The position numbers were made by a program, and so were the translations under genes. From the NCBI GenBank assembly GCA_039030335.1, contig JBCCEJ010000092.1, positions 1-22,215 on the forward strand: a DNA stretch of 22,215 bases, written 5' to 3'. Each line of letters starts with the position of its first letter. The stretch's first letter is position 1. This document shows, piece after piece, positions 1 through 8,541 of the stretch. The notes beneath the pieces were generated by a model that saw nothing but the letters and a program-made list of their open reading frames with translations, was not told the origin of the DNA and ran no database searches. This stretch comes from JBCCEJ01 sp039030335. GTDB taxonomy: Bacteria; Pseudomonadota; Gammaproteobacteria; HK1.

Positions 1-36
1 CAGCAGCAGCCGCAGCAGCAGCCGCCGCAGCAATAA
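1..36. repeat. CAG/CCG trinucleotide tandem repeat, 12-bp unit
   Basis: The first 24 bases are two exact copies of the 12-mer CAGCAGCAGCCG, followed by a degenerate third copy ending in CAATAA. In frame 1 this reads QQQPQQQPPPQQ and then a TAA at 34-36, so it could be the Gln/Pro-rich C-terminus of a protein lying mostly outside the window. In frame 3 it reads as a run of ten alanines joined to the glyoxalase-like frame. Low-complexity repeats of this kind change length by slippage and often break assemblies. The repeat itself is certain, its coding role is not. Confidence 0.75.
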
Positions 37-299
37 CAACCCGAACGTGCAAAATCCATGACGTCACGGCCGTCGCCGAGTTCGCCGAACGCGAACTCGG
101 CGCGAAGATGATTCACGCGGCTGAGGACGGCTCGCAATTTGCGCCTGGGTATTATTCCGTGCTCTTCGAAGACCCTGACGGCATACGGATCGAGGTCAAC
201 CACGTGCCCGGGAAGGGGCACTTCGGCAGCGGTGGCCGGCTGGGCGAAGGTGGCGCCGGTCCGGCCGATCAATACGGCGAGGATGGCCTGAACTCCTGA
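3..299 (+). CDS. VOC/glyoxalase family protein, 3' part only
   Basis: This is the C-terminal part of a vicinal-oxygen-chelate (glyoxalase/bleomycin-resistance/dioxygenase) domain. The reading frame is open to the left edge. From about position 57 it reads HDVTAVAEFAERELGAKM, followed by the family-typical strand APGYYSVLFEDPDGIRIEV, in which the Glu before the final Val sits where many VOC enzymes carry a metal ligand. The tail is rich in Gly and ends GEDGLNS. The first in-frame ATG is at 108, which would remove half of the recognisable domain, so the true start is either upstream or lost. The residues encoded before about position 57 (ten alanines, then ITTRT) do not look like a VOC fold. 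The join may therefore be an assembly break or a gene remnant. The substrate cannot be predicted. Confidence 0.6.
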   Translation, partial: AAAAAAAAAAITTRTCKIHDVTAVAEFAERELGAKMIHAAEDGSQFAPGYYSVLFEDPDGIRIEVNHVPGKGHFGSGGRLGEGGAGPADQYGEDGLNS

Positions 300-324
300 A
301 ACGACACGCCAGTTCGTTATTCGG

Positions 325-3300
325 ATGTCTGCAACCTTGACACTGTCAGACCGGCTGTCGAATTACTTCGAGCCGGCCGTGCGTGAGCGCGGCGCCGATT
401 ACGTGCGCGCAAGGCGCGTGGGCGATGTGTCGCGCACGCGAGCTGGTATCAGCGCGCCGGTTTCGAATCCGCAAGGGGATTGCTACACGGTCACGTTACG
501 GTATGACGCCGGCGTCGTGGTCGCCGGATGTGAGTGCCAGCACTTCATCCGAGCCAATCTCTGTAAGCACATCTGGGCGACGCTCTTATCGCCGGCCTGC
601 ATCGCCTGGCTGGCCGCCGAGGTCGAACAACACGCCGACGACGTCGCGGCGGCGCCGCAAGATCTCGTCCCGACGGTGCTACACGCGTTGGAATGGCAAA
701 GTACCAACCGTGCCTATGTAGACCCGCCGCCCGCAACCCGGCCAGACTGGCTGCAGCGCCTTGGCCCGCTCATCGGCGACGCGCCGAGCAGTGCGAACGG
801 CCTGTCGCGTTCACGACACCGGGAGTCCGCGCGAATCCCCTGGTTCGTCGTCGACCTCGGAGCGAGCGAGGAGACCGAATCGCTGGTCGTGCGATTCGCT
901 CACCAGCCAATCCTTCGCAACGGCGAGCTGGGACAACCGCGAATTCAGAGCGCTGGCCCGCTCAGCAGCTATGTGGAACCTGCCGACCGCAGGTTGATGG
1001 AGCTGATGCTGGCGCTGGCCAACAGCGAATCGATCGGTTATCTGGACGCGAAGACATCCTGCACGCTGCCGAGCGCCCTGTTCGGGACGCTGTTACCAGA
1101 CCTCGTGAGCAGTGGGCGGCTGGTGCTGCAACGAGAACGGGGTGAGCGCATTGCCGAGCTCGTGCCGTTGCGCTGGGAATCGGAGCCCTATCAGCTGTCG
1201 CTCGACGGCGAGCGCGACGATACGCAAGGCCACTGGATTCTGAAGGGCGCGGTCAGTTCGGCGCTGCGGCGCTATTCGATTGGACAGTGCGATCTGCTGC
1301 TATCGGACGGTCTGCTGATCAGCGACAACAGCATGGCATCCCTGACGGTTCCGCCAGCCTTGCTCAGGTGGCTCGACATGCTCCGCGACGGCCCGCTCGC
1401 GGTGCCTTTCAGCGACCGGATCGCGTTTAATGAACTCTGGCACCGACACCGCGCGAACGCATTGCCGGGGCTGCCGCCCGACCTGCTGTTCAGCGTTGTG
1501 AGCCCGCCGGTCAGCGGCCTGCTGGCACTGTCGGAGGAAGTGGCTGCGGGAAACGGCAAATCCCGTTTCAAAGTCCAGGCACAGGCGCTCTACGACGGCA
1601 CCCGCGTCGCCTTCAACGGCCCGGGGATGAGCGTGGTGGACGCGCAGCGCGAACGCATCATTCAACGCGACTCGGCGCGCGAGCAGTCACTACTCGAGGA
1701 ACTCACGGCGGCTGATCTCGCGCGGAGCGCGGAATCCGACGCGGGAGGCCAAATCCTCAATCGCAATGCAATACCCGGGCTGCTGAAGGCACTTCAGGCA
1801 CAGGGATGGCAGCTCGAGTTCGGTGGTCAGCCACTGCGCTTCGTGCAGGACCTCGAATTGCTGGTGTCATCCGGTCCCAACCGCACTCGCGTCACCGCGC
1901 AGATCGATTACGGCGACGTCACCGCATCGCTCAGCGACTGGCTGCCGGCAGCGGCCGACAACGCACCGGTCATGTCACTCGACAACGGCGCCGTCGGCTG
2001 GCTGAGCGACGAACTCAGCACCGAAGGCACAAGCTGGGCGAGCTTCGGCCAGGCTGAGGGTGACGCCATAGAATTCAGCCCGGGGCAGGCCTTGCTACTG
2101 GACTTGATGCTACAAGCGCAGTCCGCCGCTGTTCGCCAGGAAGCCGGGTTTGCGCGCGTGAAGCAAAAACTGGCATCACTCGGCGACACCGCTCCCGCCG
2201 AGGCTGCGCCCGATTTCTGCGGCAAGTTGCGCAGCTATCAGCAGCGGGGCGTAGGATGGCTGCAGGCATTACACAAGCACGGACTGCATGGCTGCCTGGC
2301 CGACGATATGGGCCTCGGCAAGACGGTACAGGTGCTTGCCCATCTCCAGCACGTGCACCGGGATCACAAGGTATCGCCGTCTCTGGTGGTCGTTCCCAAA
2401 AGTCTCGTGTTCAACTGGCTCGACGAAGCGACTCGCTTCACTCCCGAGTTGCGCACGCTCGGCTACACCGGGCAGGGGCGCCACCAGCTACGCCCACGTC
2501 TGCGCGAGGCCGATGTCGTGGTCACCACCTACGGGACGCTCAGGCGAGATATAGAGTGGCTGGTCGAGCATCCGTTCACCTACGCCATCCTGGACGAGGC
2601 ACAGGCGATCAAGAACCCGGAGTCGCAAGCGGCCAAAGCGAGCAGGCTGGTGCGCGCGAAACACCGGCTTGTCGTAACCGGGACACCAGTCGAGAATCAT
2701 CTCGGCGACCTTTGGTCACTGTTCGAATTCCTGAACCCGGGTCTGCTCGGCTCTCGGGACAAGCTCGTCGAACTGAGCCGCACGGCGCGTGACGACGAAA
2801 ATGCGCAACGTTTAATCAGCACTCTGGGTCGCGGTTTGAAACCCTTGATTTTGCGGCGCACAAAAGAAGAGGCCGCGCCGGAGCTGCCGCGCAAGACCGA
2901 GCAGGTACTGCTCTGCGAGTTGGGCGAAGCCGAGCGTGGAATCTACGATGCGCTTCGCCATCAGTTTCGCCGCTCGATCTCGGAACGGGTTGCCGATGTC
3001 GGACTGAATCGTGCCAAGGTCAACGTGCTCGAAGCCCTGCTGCGGCTGCGTCAGGCTGCCTGCCACCCGGCTCTCATCGACCCTGACAATGCCGAGTTAT
3101 CGTCCGCTAAGGTGGAGTTGCTGTGCGACCACCTGGTGCAGCTGGCGGCGCAAGGCGAAAAAGCGCTGGTGTTTTCACAGTTCACGAAACTGCTGGCTCT
3201 GGTGCGCACCCGCCTCGAGCAGTCTGGGCTCGCGTACGAATACCTCGATGGCCGGACGCGAAACCGCGCTCAGCGCGTGCAGAAATTCCAAAGCGACCCG

Positions 3301-3609
3301 GATATCTCCGCGTTTCTCATCAGTCTCAAGGCGGGCGGCCAGGGACTCAATCTCACCGCCGCGCAGTACGTATTCATCCTGGACCCGTGGTGGAATCCGG
3401 CGGCTGAGGCGCAGGCGGTAGACCGTGCGCACCGAATCGGTCAAACGCAGCCGGTGTTCGCGTACCGCCTGTTGGCGGCCAACACGGTCGAAGAGCGCGT
3501 CATGGAATTGCAAAAGTCGAAACGGCTCATCGCCGATGCGGTAGTAGCCGCCGACAACCGCGTGCTGAAAGGGCTCGAACTCGCGGATCTCGAGCTGCTG
3601 CTTAGCTGA
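325..3609 (+). CDS. SWIM zinc-finger SNF2-family helicase/ATPase
   Basis: A 1094-residue protein that should be an ATP-driven DNA translocase of the SNF2 branch of superfamily 2. An N-terminal SWIM zinc finger is visible as C69-x-C71 ... C80-x-H82, embedded in TVTLRYDAGVVVAGCECQHF. A long middle region (about 100-620) has no motif I recognise. The SNF2 ATPase core follows: motif I DDMGLGKT at 660-667, motif II DEAQ at 757-760, and motif III around VVTGTPVENHLGDLWS. The C-terminal helicase lobe contains LVFSQFTKLL near 946 and motif VI DRAHRIGQ at 1033-1040. All ATPase motifs look intact. SWIM-SNF2 proteins are widespread in bacteria, but their role is not established; DNA repair or chromatin-like remodelling is inference. 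The ATG at 325 has no clear Shine-Dalgarno. No partner gene or defence gene is adjacent. Confidence 0.95.
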   Translation: MSATLTLSDRLSNYFEPAVRERGADYVRARRVGDVSRTRAGISAPVSNPQGDCYTVTLRYDAGVVVAGCECQHFIRANLCKHIWATLLSPACIAWLAAEVEQHADDVAAAPQDLVPTVLHALEWQSTNRAYVDPPPATRPDWLQRLGPLIGDAPSSANGLSRSRHRESARIPWFVVDLGASEETESLVVRFAHQPILRNGELGQPRIQSAGPLSSYVEPADRRLMELMLALANSESIGYLDAKTSCTLPSALFGTLLPDLVSSGRLVLQRERGERIAELVPLRWESEPYQLSLDGERDDTQGHWILKGAVSSALRRYSIGQCDLLLSDGLLISDNSMASLTVPPALLRWLDMLRDGPLAVPFSDRIAFNELWHRHRANALPGLPPDLLFSVVSPPVSGLLALSEEVAAGNGKSRFKVQAQALYDGTRVAFNGPGMSVVDAQRERIIQRDSAREQSLLEELTAADLARSAESDAGGQILNRNAIPGLLKALQAQGWQLEFGGQPLRFVQDLELLVSSGPNRTRVTAQIDYGDVTASLSDWLPAAADNAPVMSLDNGAVGWLSDELSTEGTSWASFGQAEGDAIEFSPGQALLLDLMLQAQSAAVRQEAGFARVKQKLASLGDTAPAEAAPDFCGKLRSYQQRGVGWLQALHKHGLHGCLADDMGLGKTVQVLAHLQHVHRDHKVSPSLVVVPKSLVFNWLDEATRFTPELRTLGYTGQGRHQLRPRLREADVVVTTYGTLRRDIEWLVEHPFTYAILDEAQAIKNPESQAAKASRLVRAKHRLVVTGTPVENHLGDLWSLFEFLNPGLLGSRDKLVELSRTARDDENAQRLISTLGRGLKPLILRRTKEEAAPELPRKTEQVLLCELGEAERGIYDALRHQFRRSISERVADVGLNRAKVNVLEALLRLRQAACHPALIDPDNAELSSAKVELLCDHLVQLAAQGEKALVFSQFTKLLALVRTRLEQSGLAYEYLDGRTRNRAQRVQKFQSDPDISAFLISLKAGGQGLNLTAAQYVFILDPWWNPAAEAQAVDRAHRIGQTQPVFAYRLLAANTVEERVMELQKSKRLIADAVVAADNRVLKGLELADLELLLS

Positions 3610-3725
3610 CCACGGCGAGCGCCACTGCGCGGCCTTTCCGTCAGCTTCATGTCAGCTGGCGAGACCCTTCTCAGACGACGATTGGCGTTAATATCCCAGT
3701 GCTCACCCGCTACCGGTAACGCGCA

Positions 3726-5030
3726 TTGCGGCTCATTCGCCTACTCAAGAAAGACCTGGTCCGCGAGATGTCGGACTGGATCGAGGCTGGCCATATCACG
3801 ACCGATCAGGCGCGCGCCATCGCGACCGGATACGGCGTGGACTTTGATGCCGCCAAACATCCGACTGGCGCCTACGGGCTGCTGGTAGGGCTGGGCTACC
3901 TGTTCGTCGGCCTCGCCCTCATCACACTCATCGGCGCCAACTGGGAAGAAATTCCGCGCGAGCTGCGGCTCGGCGCGATCGTCGGCGTCACCATGCTGAC
4001 GCATTTGAATGGTCTGCGTCATTTCCTGAACGACCGGCGTACGACGGCGCTTGCACTCTTCTTCCTCGGTAACTTGTTTTACGGTGCTTCGATCGCGCTC
4101 ACCGCGCAGATCTACCACCTCGGCGAACACATGCCTGACGGCATCTTCATCTGGGCGCTCGGCACGTTACCGTTCGGCCTCGCGCTGCGCAGTCCCTGGC
4201 TGACGCTGGTATCGCTGTCGCTCGGACTGCTGTGGTTCTTCGTCGAGCTGGAAGTGGGATTCTATCCACTCGCAATGCCCATTTTCCTCGTCGCAGCGGT
4301 CTATGTGCTGCGTTACGCATCGACCAGTCTGACGCTGTTTCTGTCTACTGCTGCCAGCATCGGAGTGTGGCTGGAAGTGAGCCTTGCAGAACTCTGGTCG
4401 GACGACTACGGGCGAAATTTTGAGCCCGAACACCTGTTCATCGGAGCCGCCTACGTGCTGCTTTGCAAGAGTTTTGGACAGTGGCTCAGCCAACGCAGCA
4501 GCGTACGTTCGCGCGACTACGGCGTGGCGCTGTCACTGTGGAGTCTCCGCTTCGCGTTGGTGTCGCTGTTCATCCTGAGCTTCGAATTTCTCTGGGAAGA
4601 GCTGATCGAAGCGGACTTCGACTATCTCGCTCATGCCATACCATGGCTCATCGCGCTGTTCGCGGGCGCCATCGCATTCGGCTGGCGCAGTGGCCATGGC
4701 ATCAGCGTCGCGGCTCAGACGATCGCCATGACCGGCGTAATGACCGCCGCTGTTGCCATTACGGACTCATCGCACGCAGTGCTCTTTCAGGTGGCCGCGA
4801 ATCTGCTGCTGGTGGCCTCCGGAGCGGTACTGATCTGGCGCGGCATCGAGCAGGCCGTAACCCACTACTTCTACCTCGGAATCGGCACCATATTGTTCAC
4901 CGGCTTCTTACGATACGTGGATTTGATCGGTGGCTATGTCGGCAGCGCAGTGCTGTTTCTCGCCATGGCCGGCGTGCTGATCGGTGCGGCCCGCTTCTGG
5001 CGCTACTGGAATACGAGGACCGCGCAATGA
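3726..5030 (+). CDS. DUF2157 multi-pass membrane protein
   Basis: A 434-residue integral membrane protein. The first 45 residues are soluble and helical (DLVREMSDWIEAGHITTDQA), which is the hallmark N-terminus of DUF2157. After that come roughly ten to twelve hydrophobic helices, with the conserved AQIYHLGEHMPDG segment after the first few. The reading frame is limited by a TAA at 3717-3719, so the start is TTG 3726 or ATG 3768. I chose the TTG because the residues it adds (RLIRLLKKDLV) fit the family. Neither start has a strong Shine-Dalgarno. A TAATAT hexamer at 3689-3694 could be a -10 element, but no good -35 accompanies it. The last base pairs overlap the next gene (ATGA), so the two are translationally coupled. 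The family function is unknown. Confidence 0.9.
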   Translation: MRLIRLLKKDLVREMSDWIEAGHITTDQARAIATGYGVDFDAAKHPTGAYGLLVGLGYLFVGLALITLIGANWEEIPRELRLGAIVGVTMLTHLNGLRHFLNDRRTTALALFFLGNLFYGASIALTAQIYHLGEHMPDGIFIWALGTLPFGLALRSPWLTLVSLSLGLLWFFVELEVGFYPLAMPIFLVAAVYVLRYASTSLTLFLSTAASIGVWLEVSLAELWSDDYGRNFEPEHLFIGAAYVLLCKSFGQWLSQRSSVRSRDYGVALSLWSLRFALVSLFILSFEFLWEELIEADFDYLAHAIPWLIALFAGAIAFGWRSGHGISVAAQTIAMTGVMTAAVAITDSSHAVLFQVAANLLLVASGAVLIWRGIEQAVTHYFYLGIGTILFTGFLRYVDLIGGYVGSAVLFLAMAGVLIGAARFWRYWNTRTAQ

Positions 5031-5545
5031 CTTCGCGCAAACTGCTGGTCGGCATACTGCTCGCCACGATCCTCGGCCAGGGAGTCATACTCATCGGCAT
5101 GGTCGTCAAAGCAGCCATGCCGCTTTGGGTCGGCCAGTCCGTCCCCGTGGAAACGGTCCCGGTGGATCCACGGTCGCTGCTGCGCGGCAACTACGCCCGA
5201 CTGAACTACGCATTCAGCCGGCTCCCGAAGAAACTCTTCGACGGTGCGACGCCAAAGCGCCCCGGCGAAGTGGTCTACGTCGTGCTCCAACGCGGCGATA
5301 ATGGGCTTTACGAGGCCAGCGCCGCCAGCCTGACCCGTCCGGACAGCGGCGTATTTCTGCGCGGCCGCGTAACGCGAGCCTATAGCCCGTATCGAATCCG
5401 CTACGGCATTGAAGCCTGGTTCGCGCCCAAGGTAGCGGCGCTGGCGCTTGAAAAAGACCTGGCCGACGGCGGCATTGCCGAACTTCGCGTTACGTCCGAC
5501 GGACAGGCCGCTATCGAGTCTGTACGCGGCCGCGGCACGAGGTGA
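5027..5545 (+). CDS. GDYXXLXY domain membrane-anchored protein
   Basis: A 172-residue protein with one N-terminal hydrophobic helix (about residues 6-27) and an extracytoplasmic domain. The signature after which the family is named appears as RGNYARLNY at 53-61, with Asn replacing the Asp of GDY. It is followed by the typical VVYVVLQRGDNGLYEA strand pair and the RYGIEAWFAP segment at 125-134. The start ATG overlaps the TGA of the DUF2157 gene. The reading frame stays open upstream for several hundred bases, but only as a shadow of DUF2157. DUF2157 or DUF4401 membrane proteins next to GDYXXLXY proteins are a recurrent pair in bacteria, which supports both calls. No biochemical function is known to me. 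A paired membrane and periplasmic module is inferred. Confidence 0.88.
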   Translation: MTSRKLLVGILLATILGQGVILIGMVVKAAMPLWVGQSVPVETVPVDPRSLLRGNYARLNYAFSRLPKKLFDGATPKRPGEVVYVVLQRGDNGLYEASAASLTRPDSGVFLRGRVTRAYSPYRIRYGIEAWFAPKVAALALEKDLADGGIAELRVTSDGQAAIESVRGRGTR

Positions 5546-5593
5546 TTGGAGACGAACGGCGCGACCCAGGTTGGCGAAAACCGGAATCGGTCG

Positions 5594-6475
5594 TCATCCG
5601 CTGTCCCCGTCGACCTCCAGGAAATAGCGCATAACCTGGTCCGAACCGCTGAGGCCGCCAAGCTTGTCATCGATCAGCTGATACAACTCGCGCGTCAGGC
5701 CGGTCACCGGCATCGCTTGCCCAACCGTCCGGCCGCTGTCCACCGCGGCGCTCAGATCTTTCAATCCCAGAAAGGTGGCGTCCGGATACTCGCCGCGCAG
5801 AATTACCGCCTCGAGACCGCGCAGTTGCCGACTGTCCGCCGTGCACGTCAGCAGCGTGCGATACAGCTCTTCGGTGGAAATTCCCGCGCGCCTTGCCATC
5901 GCGAAGGCTTCGCCGATGGCGAGGCGCCCCACACCCAGAATGAGGTTGTTCGCAAGCTTGCCAACCATGCCTGCGCCGAGCGGGCCGAGGTGGGTGATGT
6001 TGCTGGCTACCGCTTCGAGCAGAGGGCGACGAGAGGCGAATGCGTGCTCGTCACCGCCCGCGAGGATCGTCAGAGACCCGGCATTGGCACCGGTAATGCC
6101 ACCGCTGACCGGGCAGTCGATCACCGTGACACCGTGCGCCAGCGCAACTTCCGCGACCGGCCTCAATTCACTCAACGCGATCGTCGCATGCACCATCACG
6201 ACGCCGCTTTGCATGGTCGAGAGCAGCCCATCGACGGGGTTCAGGACCGCTTCGACCTGCGCACCGTTGACCACCATGATCATGACGGTATTTGAGATGG
6301 ACCCGATTTCAGCCAAAGTGCCCGCCGTGCGCCCGCCGCTCTCCCGAAAACGCGCCATGGCCGATGTGTCGATGTCCAGACCAACCACATCAAATCCGTG
6401 ATTCTTGAGATTCAGGGCCATACCAAATCCCATTGCGCCGAGACCAATAAAGCCAACCGTTTCGTCTGCGTCCAT
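5594..6475 (-). CDS. NAD(P)-dependent beta-hydroxyacid dehydrogenase (HIBADH-like)
   Basis: A 293-residue cytosolic oxidoreductase of the 3-hydroxyisobutyrate/6-phosphogluconate dehydrogenase superfamily. It oxidises a beta-hydroxy acid, or reduces the corresponding semialdehyde, with NAD(P). The N-terminal Rossmann motif is GFIGLGAMGFGMA (8-20). The substrate-binding signature DCPVSGG lies at 120-126. The catalytic lysine is K173 in GMVGKLANN, and the cofactor/substrate motif LKDLSAA lies at 238-244. The Asp after the second Rossmann strand (VVGLDID) slightly favours NAD over NADP. Length and motif spacing match the family. It ends convergently 48 bp from the GDYXXLXY gene and has no same-strand neighbour, so the substrate is open: 3-hydroxyisobutyrate, tartronate semialdehyde and succinic semialdehyde enzymes share this fold. 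Confidence 0.9.
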   Translation of the reverse strand: MDADETVGFIGLGAMGFGMALNLKNHGFDVVGLDIDTSAMARFRESGGRTAGTLAEIGSISNTVMIMVVNGAQVEAVLNPVDGLLSTMQSGVVMVHATIALSELRPVAEVALAHGVTVIDCPVSGGITGANAGSLTILAGGDEHAFASRRPLLEAVASNITHLGPLGAGMVGKLANNLILGVGRLAIGEAFAMARRAGISTEELYRTLLTCTADSRQLRGLEAVILRGEYPDATFLGLKDLSAAVDSGRTVGQAMPVTGLTRELYQLIDDKLGGLSGSDQVMRYFLEVDGDSG

Positions 6476-6741
6476 CGGTAGATACCATCGTTTCGTGCAA
6501 AGCCGGCCAATGAGCGTGACAAATGCGAAGTCAGCTGTCGACGTCTACTGGGCGAGTGTTCCAACAGTTTCCCGCGGGCTTGTTCAGACCGTCAGATAAG
6601 TTGCCCCGCCCCCGGTATGCCGCACAGCCGGCGCGGCCCGATGTAGCCGCGGATACATTCACGCAACCCCTGAACCCAGCGTCCGCGACCGGGACGCGTG
6701 AGACCGCCCGATCTTTCAAACGCAAGACAATGACAGCCTGT

Positions 6742-6747
6742 TAGAAT
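6742..6747 (+). promoter_or_regulatory. Possible -10 promoter element TAGAAT
   Basis: TAGAAT in the context TGTTAGAATATG matches the sigma-70 -10 consensus in five of six bases and sits in an otherwise gene-free stretch upstream of the 7064 gene. There is no TTGACA-like hexamer 16-19 bp upstream. The same hexamer occurs before the glycosyltransferase gene at 8542. It is a weak call on sequence alone. Confidence 0.3.
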
Positions 6748-7049
6748 ATGGGCGCGCGGTCCGGACATCTGCTCCTGACCGCGCCGGCTGCCAGGCGCCC
6801 AGAGCGCTCGCGCAGCGTGCTGGTCGACCGCGGCGGCGACAGCACGATCGCCAGAGAAAGGCGATGGTGTCGTTCAGGCGAGGATGCCTGAGCCGCTGGT
6901 CTGGCCGCGTCCTCCATCGCGTGCCGACCTGGCACGAAACTTCCAGATTCGACTTTCGCGCCAAGGCTCGCGTACCCCGCACTATGCGTGCGTGCATCCG
7001 GACCGGTTCGCCGGACGCGCGTTGGGGCCGATAGTCAGCGTCACGCCGT

Positions 7050-7054
7050 GGAGG
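7050..7054 (+). promoter_or_regulatory. Shine-Dalgarno GGAGG deciding the start of the 7064 gene
   Basis: GGAGG lies nine bases before the in-frame TTG at 7064. It is one of the best ribosome binding sites in the window, while the upstream ATG at 6884 has only AGGCGAGG abutting it. This favours the shorter protein, which then begins directly with its membrane anchor. Confidence 0.55.
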
Positions 7055-7063
7055 CACAGAAGA

Positions 7064-8401
7064 TTGCTGGGACTCTTCGACATCGTGCTGAAGCTTGCCA
7101 TTGGCTTGTTCGCACTAGCCGTGGCAGCGGTTACAACCCTGTTCATGATAGGAGACGACGAGCTGTCGCCCGCAGTCGTCGAAGCCATGACAGACCGTCC
7201 GCGGCTTCCAGCAAAACGCAACGCCTTCTATCTGATCGCCGGCATTCAGGCCCCCGCGAACTTTGTACCGGAGGAACACGCTCACTCAGCCGTCACGCGC
7301 ATCAATGCGATCGTCGAAGATCCCGTGGCTCTGAGCGACCCGACAACGTCCGATCGCGTCCGGCATGCGTGGGTGAAACCAGACATCGGGCTCAGCCTCC
7401 CGGCCGGCCTTATATGCGATTTGCGTGCAGGCGCCTGCGCCGCCCAACTCCGTAAGCGCGTCGACGGGATACTCAAGGCCGCCGGAGACAATGCGCTGCT
7501 ACTGCAACGTTACGAGCGGCTGACTGAGTTTCCTGAGTATCGTTTCGACCTGCGCTACCGGGCGATGACACCGCAGATGAATGGTCAAACGCTCACCGAG
7601 CTACACAAACTGTGGTTAGCGCGTGCACTGGTCAATGCAGACGTGCCCGCTATCTACAACGACATCGCCCACCTGCGTACGCTCATCGGGCAGGCCGATC
7701 ATCTGTTGTCCAAACTGGCCTTGATCGACATGTTGGCAAACAGCATGCACGTGTACGCCGTGTTCACAGACGCCGGCCCCCAAGCCGCCGCGCTATTACC
7801 CGAGTTGCTGTTGTTCGACGAAGGTGCGTTCGACCTGGAGCCCTCGCTTCTCGCCGAATTTCGATCGATGGCCCACACTATCTTGCACAGTGAAGAATCG
7901 GTCCGACGGGAAGTTGCCGCGAGCAACAAGTCAGTCGAGTCGCTCGGATCGATGAGCGGCTACCGGGCGATGTTCAAGCCGAAGCGCACTGTCAACTTCG
8001 TCTTCGCCTGTATCCAGGAAGCGATCCGCCGCAGCGCACGGTCGATCGCCCCGCTGGAATTGCGGCCAACTTGTGAAATCGATCCACTGGAGAAAGTCCT
8101 GAATCCGATCGGAGCCATGGTGGTTCATGCCACGTACGTCGAATTCAGCGGCGTCGGCCCGGCGATCAGAGACATGGATGGGCTGGTCGTGCTCGTCAAT
8201 GCCAAACGGCATCTCGTGGCGGAGGCCACTCCCCCGGACCAGGTCGATAGATTCCTGCGTGAGCGGCGCGGCGTGTTGTTTCATCCGCACACTGGTGAAC
8301 CGGTCTGGTGGGACCAGAAAAGTCGCGAACTCTACTTTCCGGGCAGTAGCGAGGAGGGCTTCGCCAACCTGCCGTACGTACCGTTGCCAAGCCTCCAATA
8401 G
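7064..8401 (+). CDS. Hypothetical membrane-anchored protein
   Basis: From TTG 7064 this is a 445-residue protein of unknown function. The alternative start at ATG 6884 gives 505 residues, with an Arg/Pro-rich leader before the membrane helix that does not look conserved. Residues about 6-29 (LKLAIGLFALAVAAVTTLFM) form a single hydrophobic anchor. The remainder is soluble, mostly helical and probably periplasmic. It carries NAFYLIAGIQAPA just after the anchor, and cysteines in GLICDLRAGACA that could form a disulphide. The arrangement (short anchor, then a Pro-rich linker, then NA-Y/F-x-x-x-G) resembles unannotated proteins common in gammaproteobacteria; this is from memory, not a search. I recognise no catalytic motif. 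The next gene on the same strand starts about 150 bp later, so co-transcription is possible. Confidence 0.75.
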   Translation: MLGLFDIVLKLAIGLFALAVAAVTTLFMIGDDELSPAVVEAMTDRPRLPAKRNAFYLIAGIQAPANFVPEEHAHSAVTRINAIVEDPVALSDPTTSDRVRHAWVKPDIGLSLPAGLICDLRAGACAAQLRKRVDGILKAAGDNALLLQRYERLTEFPEYRFDLRYRAMTPQMNGQTLTELHKLWLARALVNADVPAIYNDIAHLRTLIGQADHLLSKLALIDMLANSMHVYAVFTDAGPQAAALLPELLLFDEGAFDLEPSLLAEFRSMAHTILHSEESVRREVAASNKSVESLGSMSGYRAMFKPKRTVNFVFACIQEAIRRSARSIAPLELRPTCEIDPLEKVLNPIGAMVVHATYVEFSGVGPAIRDMDGLVVLVNAKRHLVAEATPPDQVDRFLRERRGVLFHPHTGEPVWWDQKSRELYFPGSSEEGFANLPYVPLPSLQ

Positions 8402-8541
8402 GCTGGCTTCGCGCGGGTTGCCCGTCGCACTCAGTCAACGTCGCCAACCGTCCGCAATGCACGGTTGACATGCGAACCGGCGACGGACGCCTCGCGTGCC
8501 CACACCAGAGTGATTTCCGATGGCACGAACAGGCGCCATGA

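Larger units (their letters stand above)
6476..7063. other. Gene-poor stretch between divergent genes
   Basis: About 590 bp separate the start of the dehydrogenase (minus) from my preferred start of the next plus-strand gene. Short open frames exist on both strands, but none has a ribosome binding site, a recognisable product or a conserved look. The right part (6884-7063) is in frame with the next gene and would be coding if its ATG at 6884 is used. The only regulatory-looking element I see is a TAGAAT hexamer at 6742-6747. I see no tRNA, repeat or strong hairpin. Confidence 0.5.

Noticed and set aside
1..36. Tandem repeat considered as a CRISPR fragment
   Set aside because: The units are contiguous trinucleotides without spacers; it is a simple repeat.
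325..3609. SNF2 protein as part of a DISARM-like or other phage-defence system
   Set aside because: No methyltransferase, nuclease, phospholipase D or DUF1998 gene is nearby; the neighbours are metabolic or membrane genes.
4463..5026. Long open frame running into the GDYXXLXY gene from upstream
   Set aside because: It is Arg-rich shadow translation of the DUF2157 gene. The family N-terminus and the ATGA overlap put the true start at 5027.
6523..6744. Short plus-strand frames in the gene-poor stretch
   Set aside because: No ribosome site, no recognisable product and overlapping frames on both strands; typical of chance frames in GC-rich DNA.
8465..8470. TTGACA as a -35 element for the glycosyltransferase gene
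   Set aside because: There is no -10-like hexamer 16-19 bp downstream, and the TAGAAT at 8542 is much too far away.
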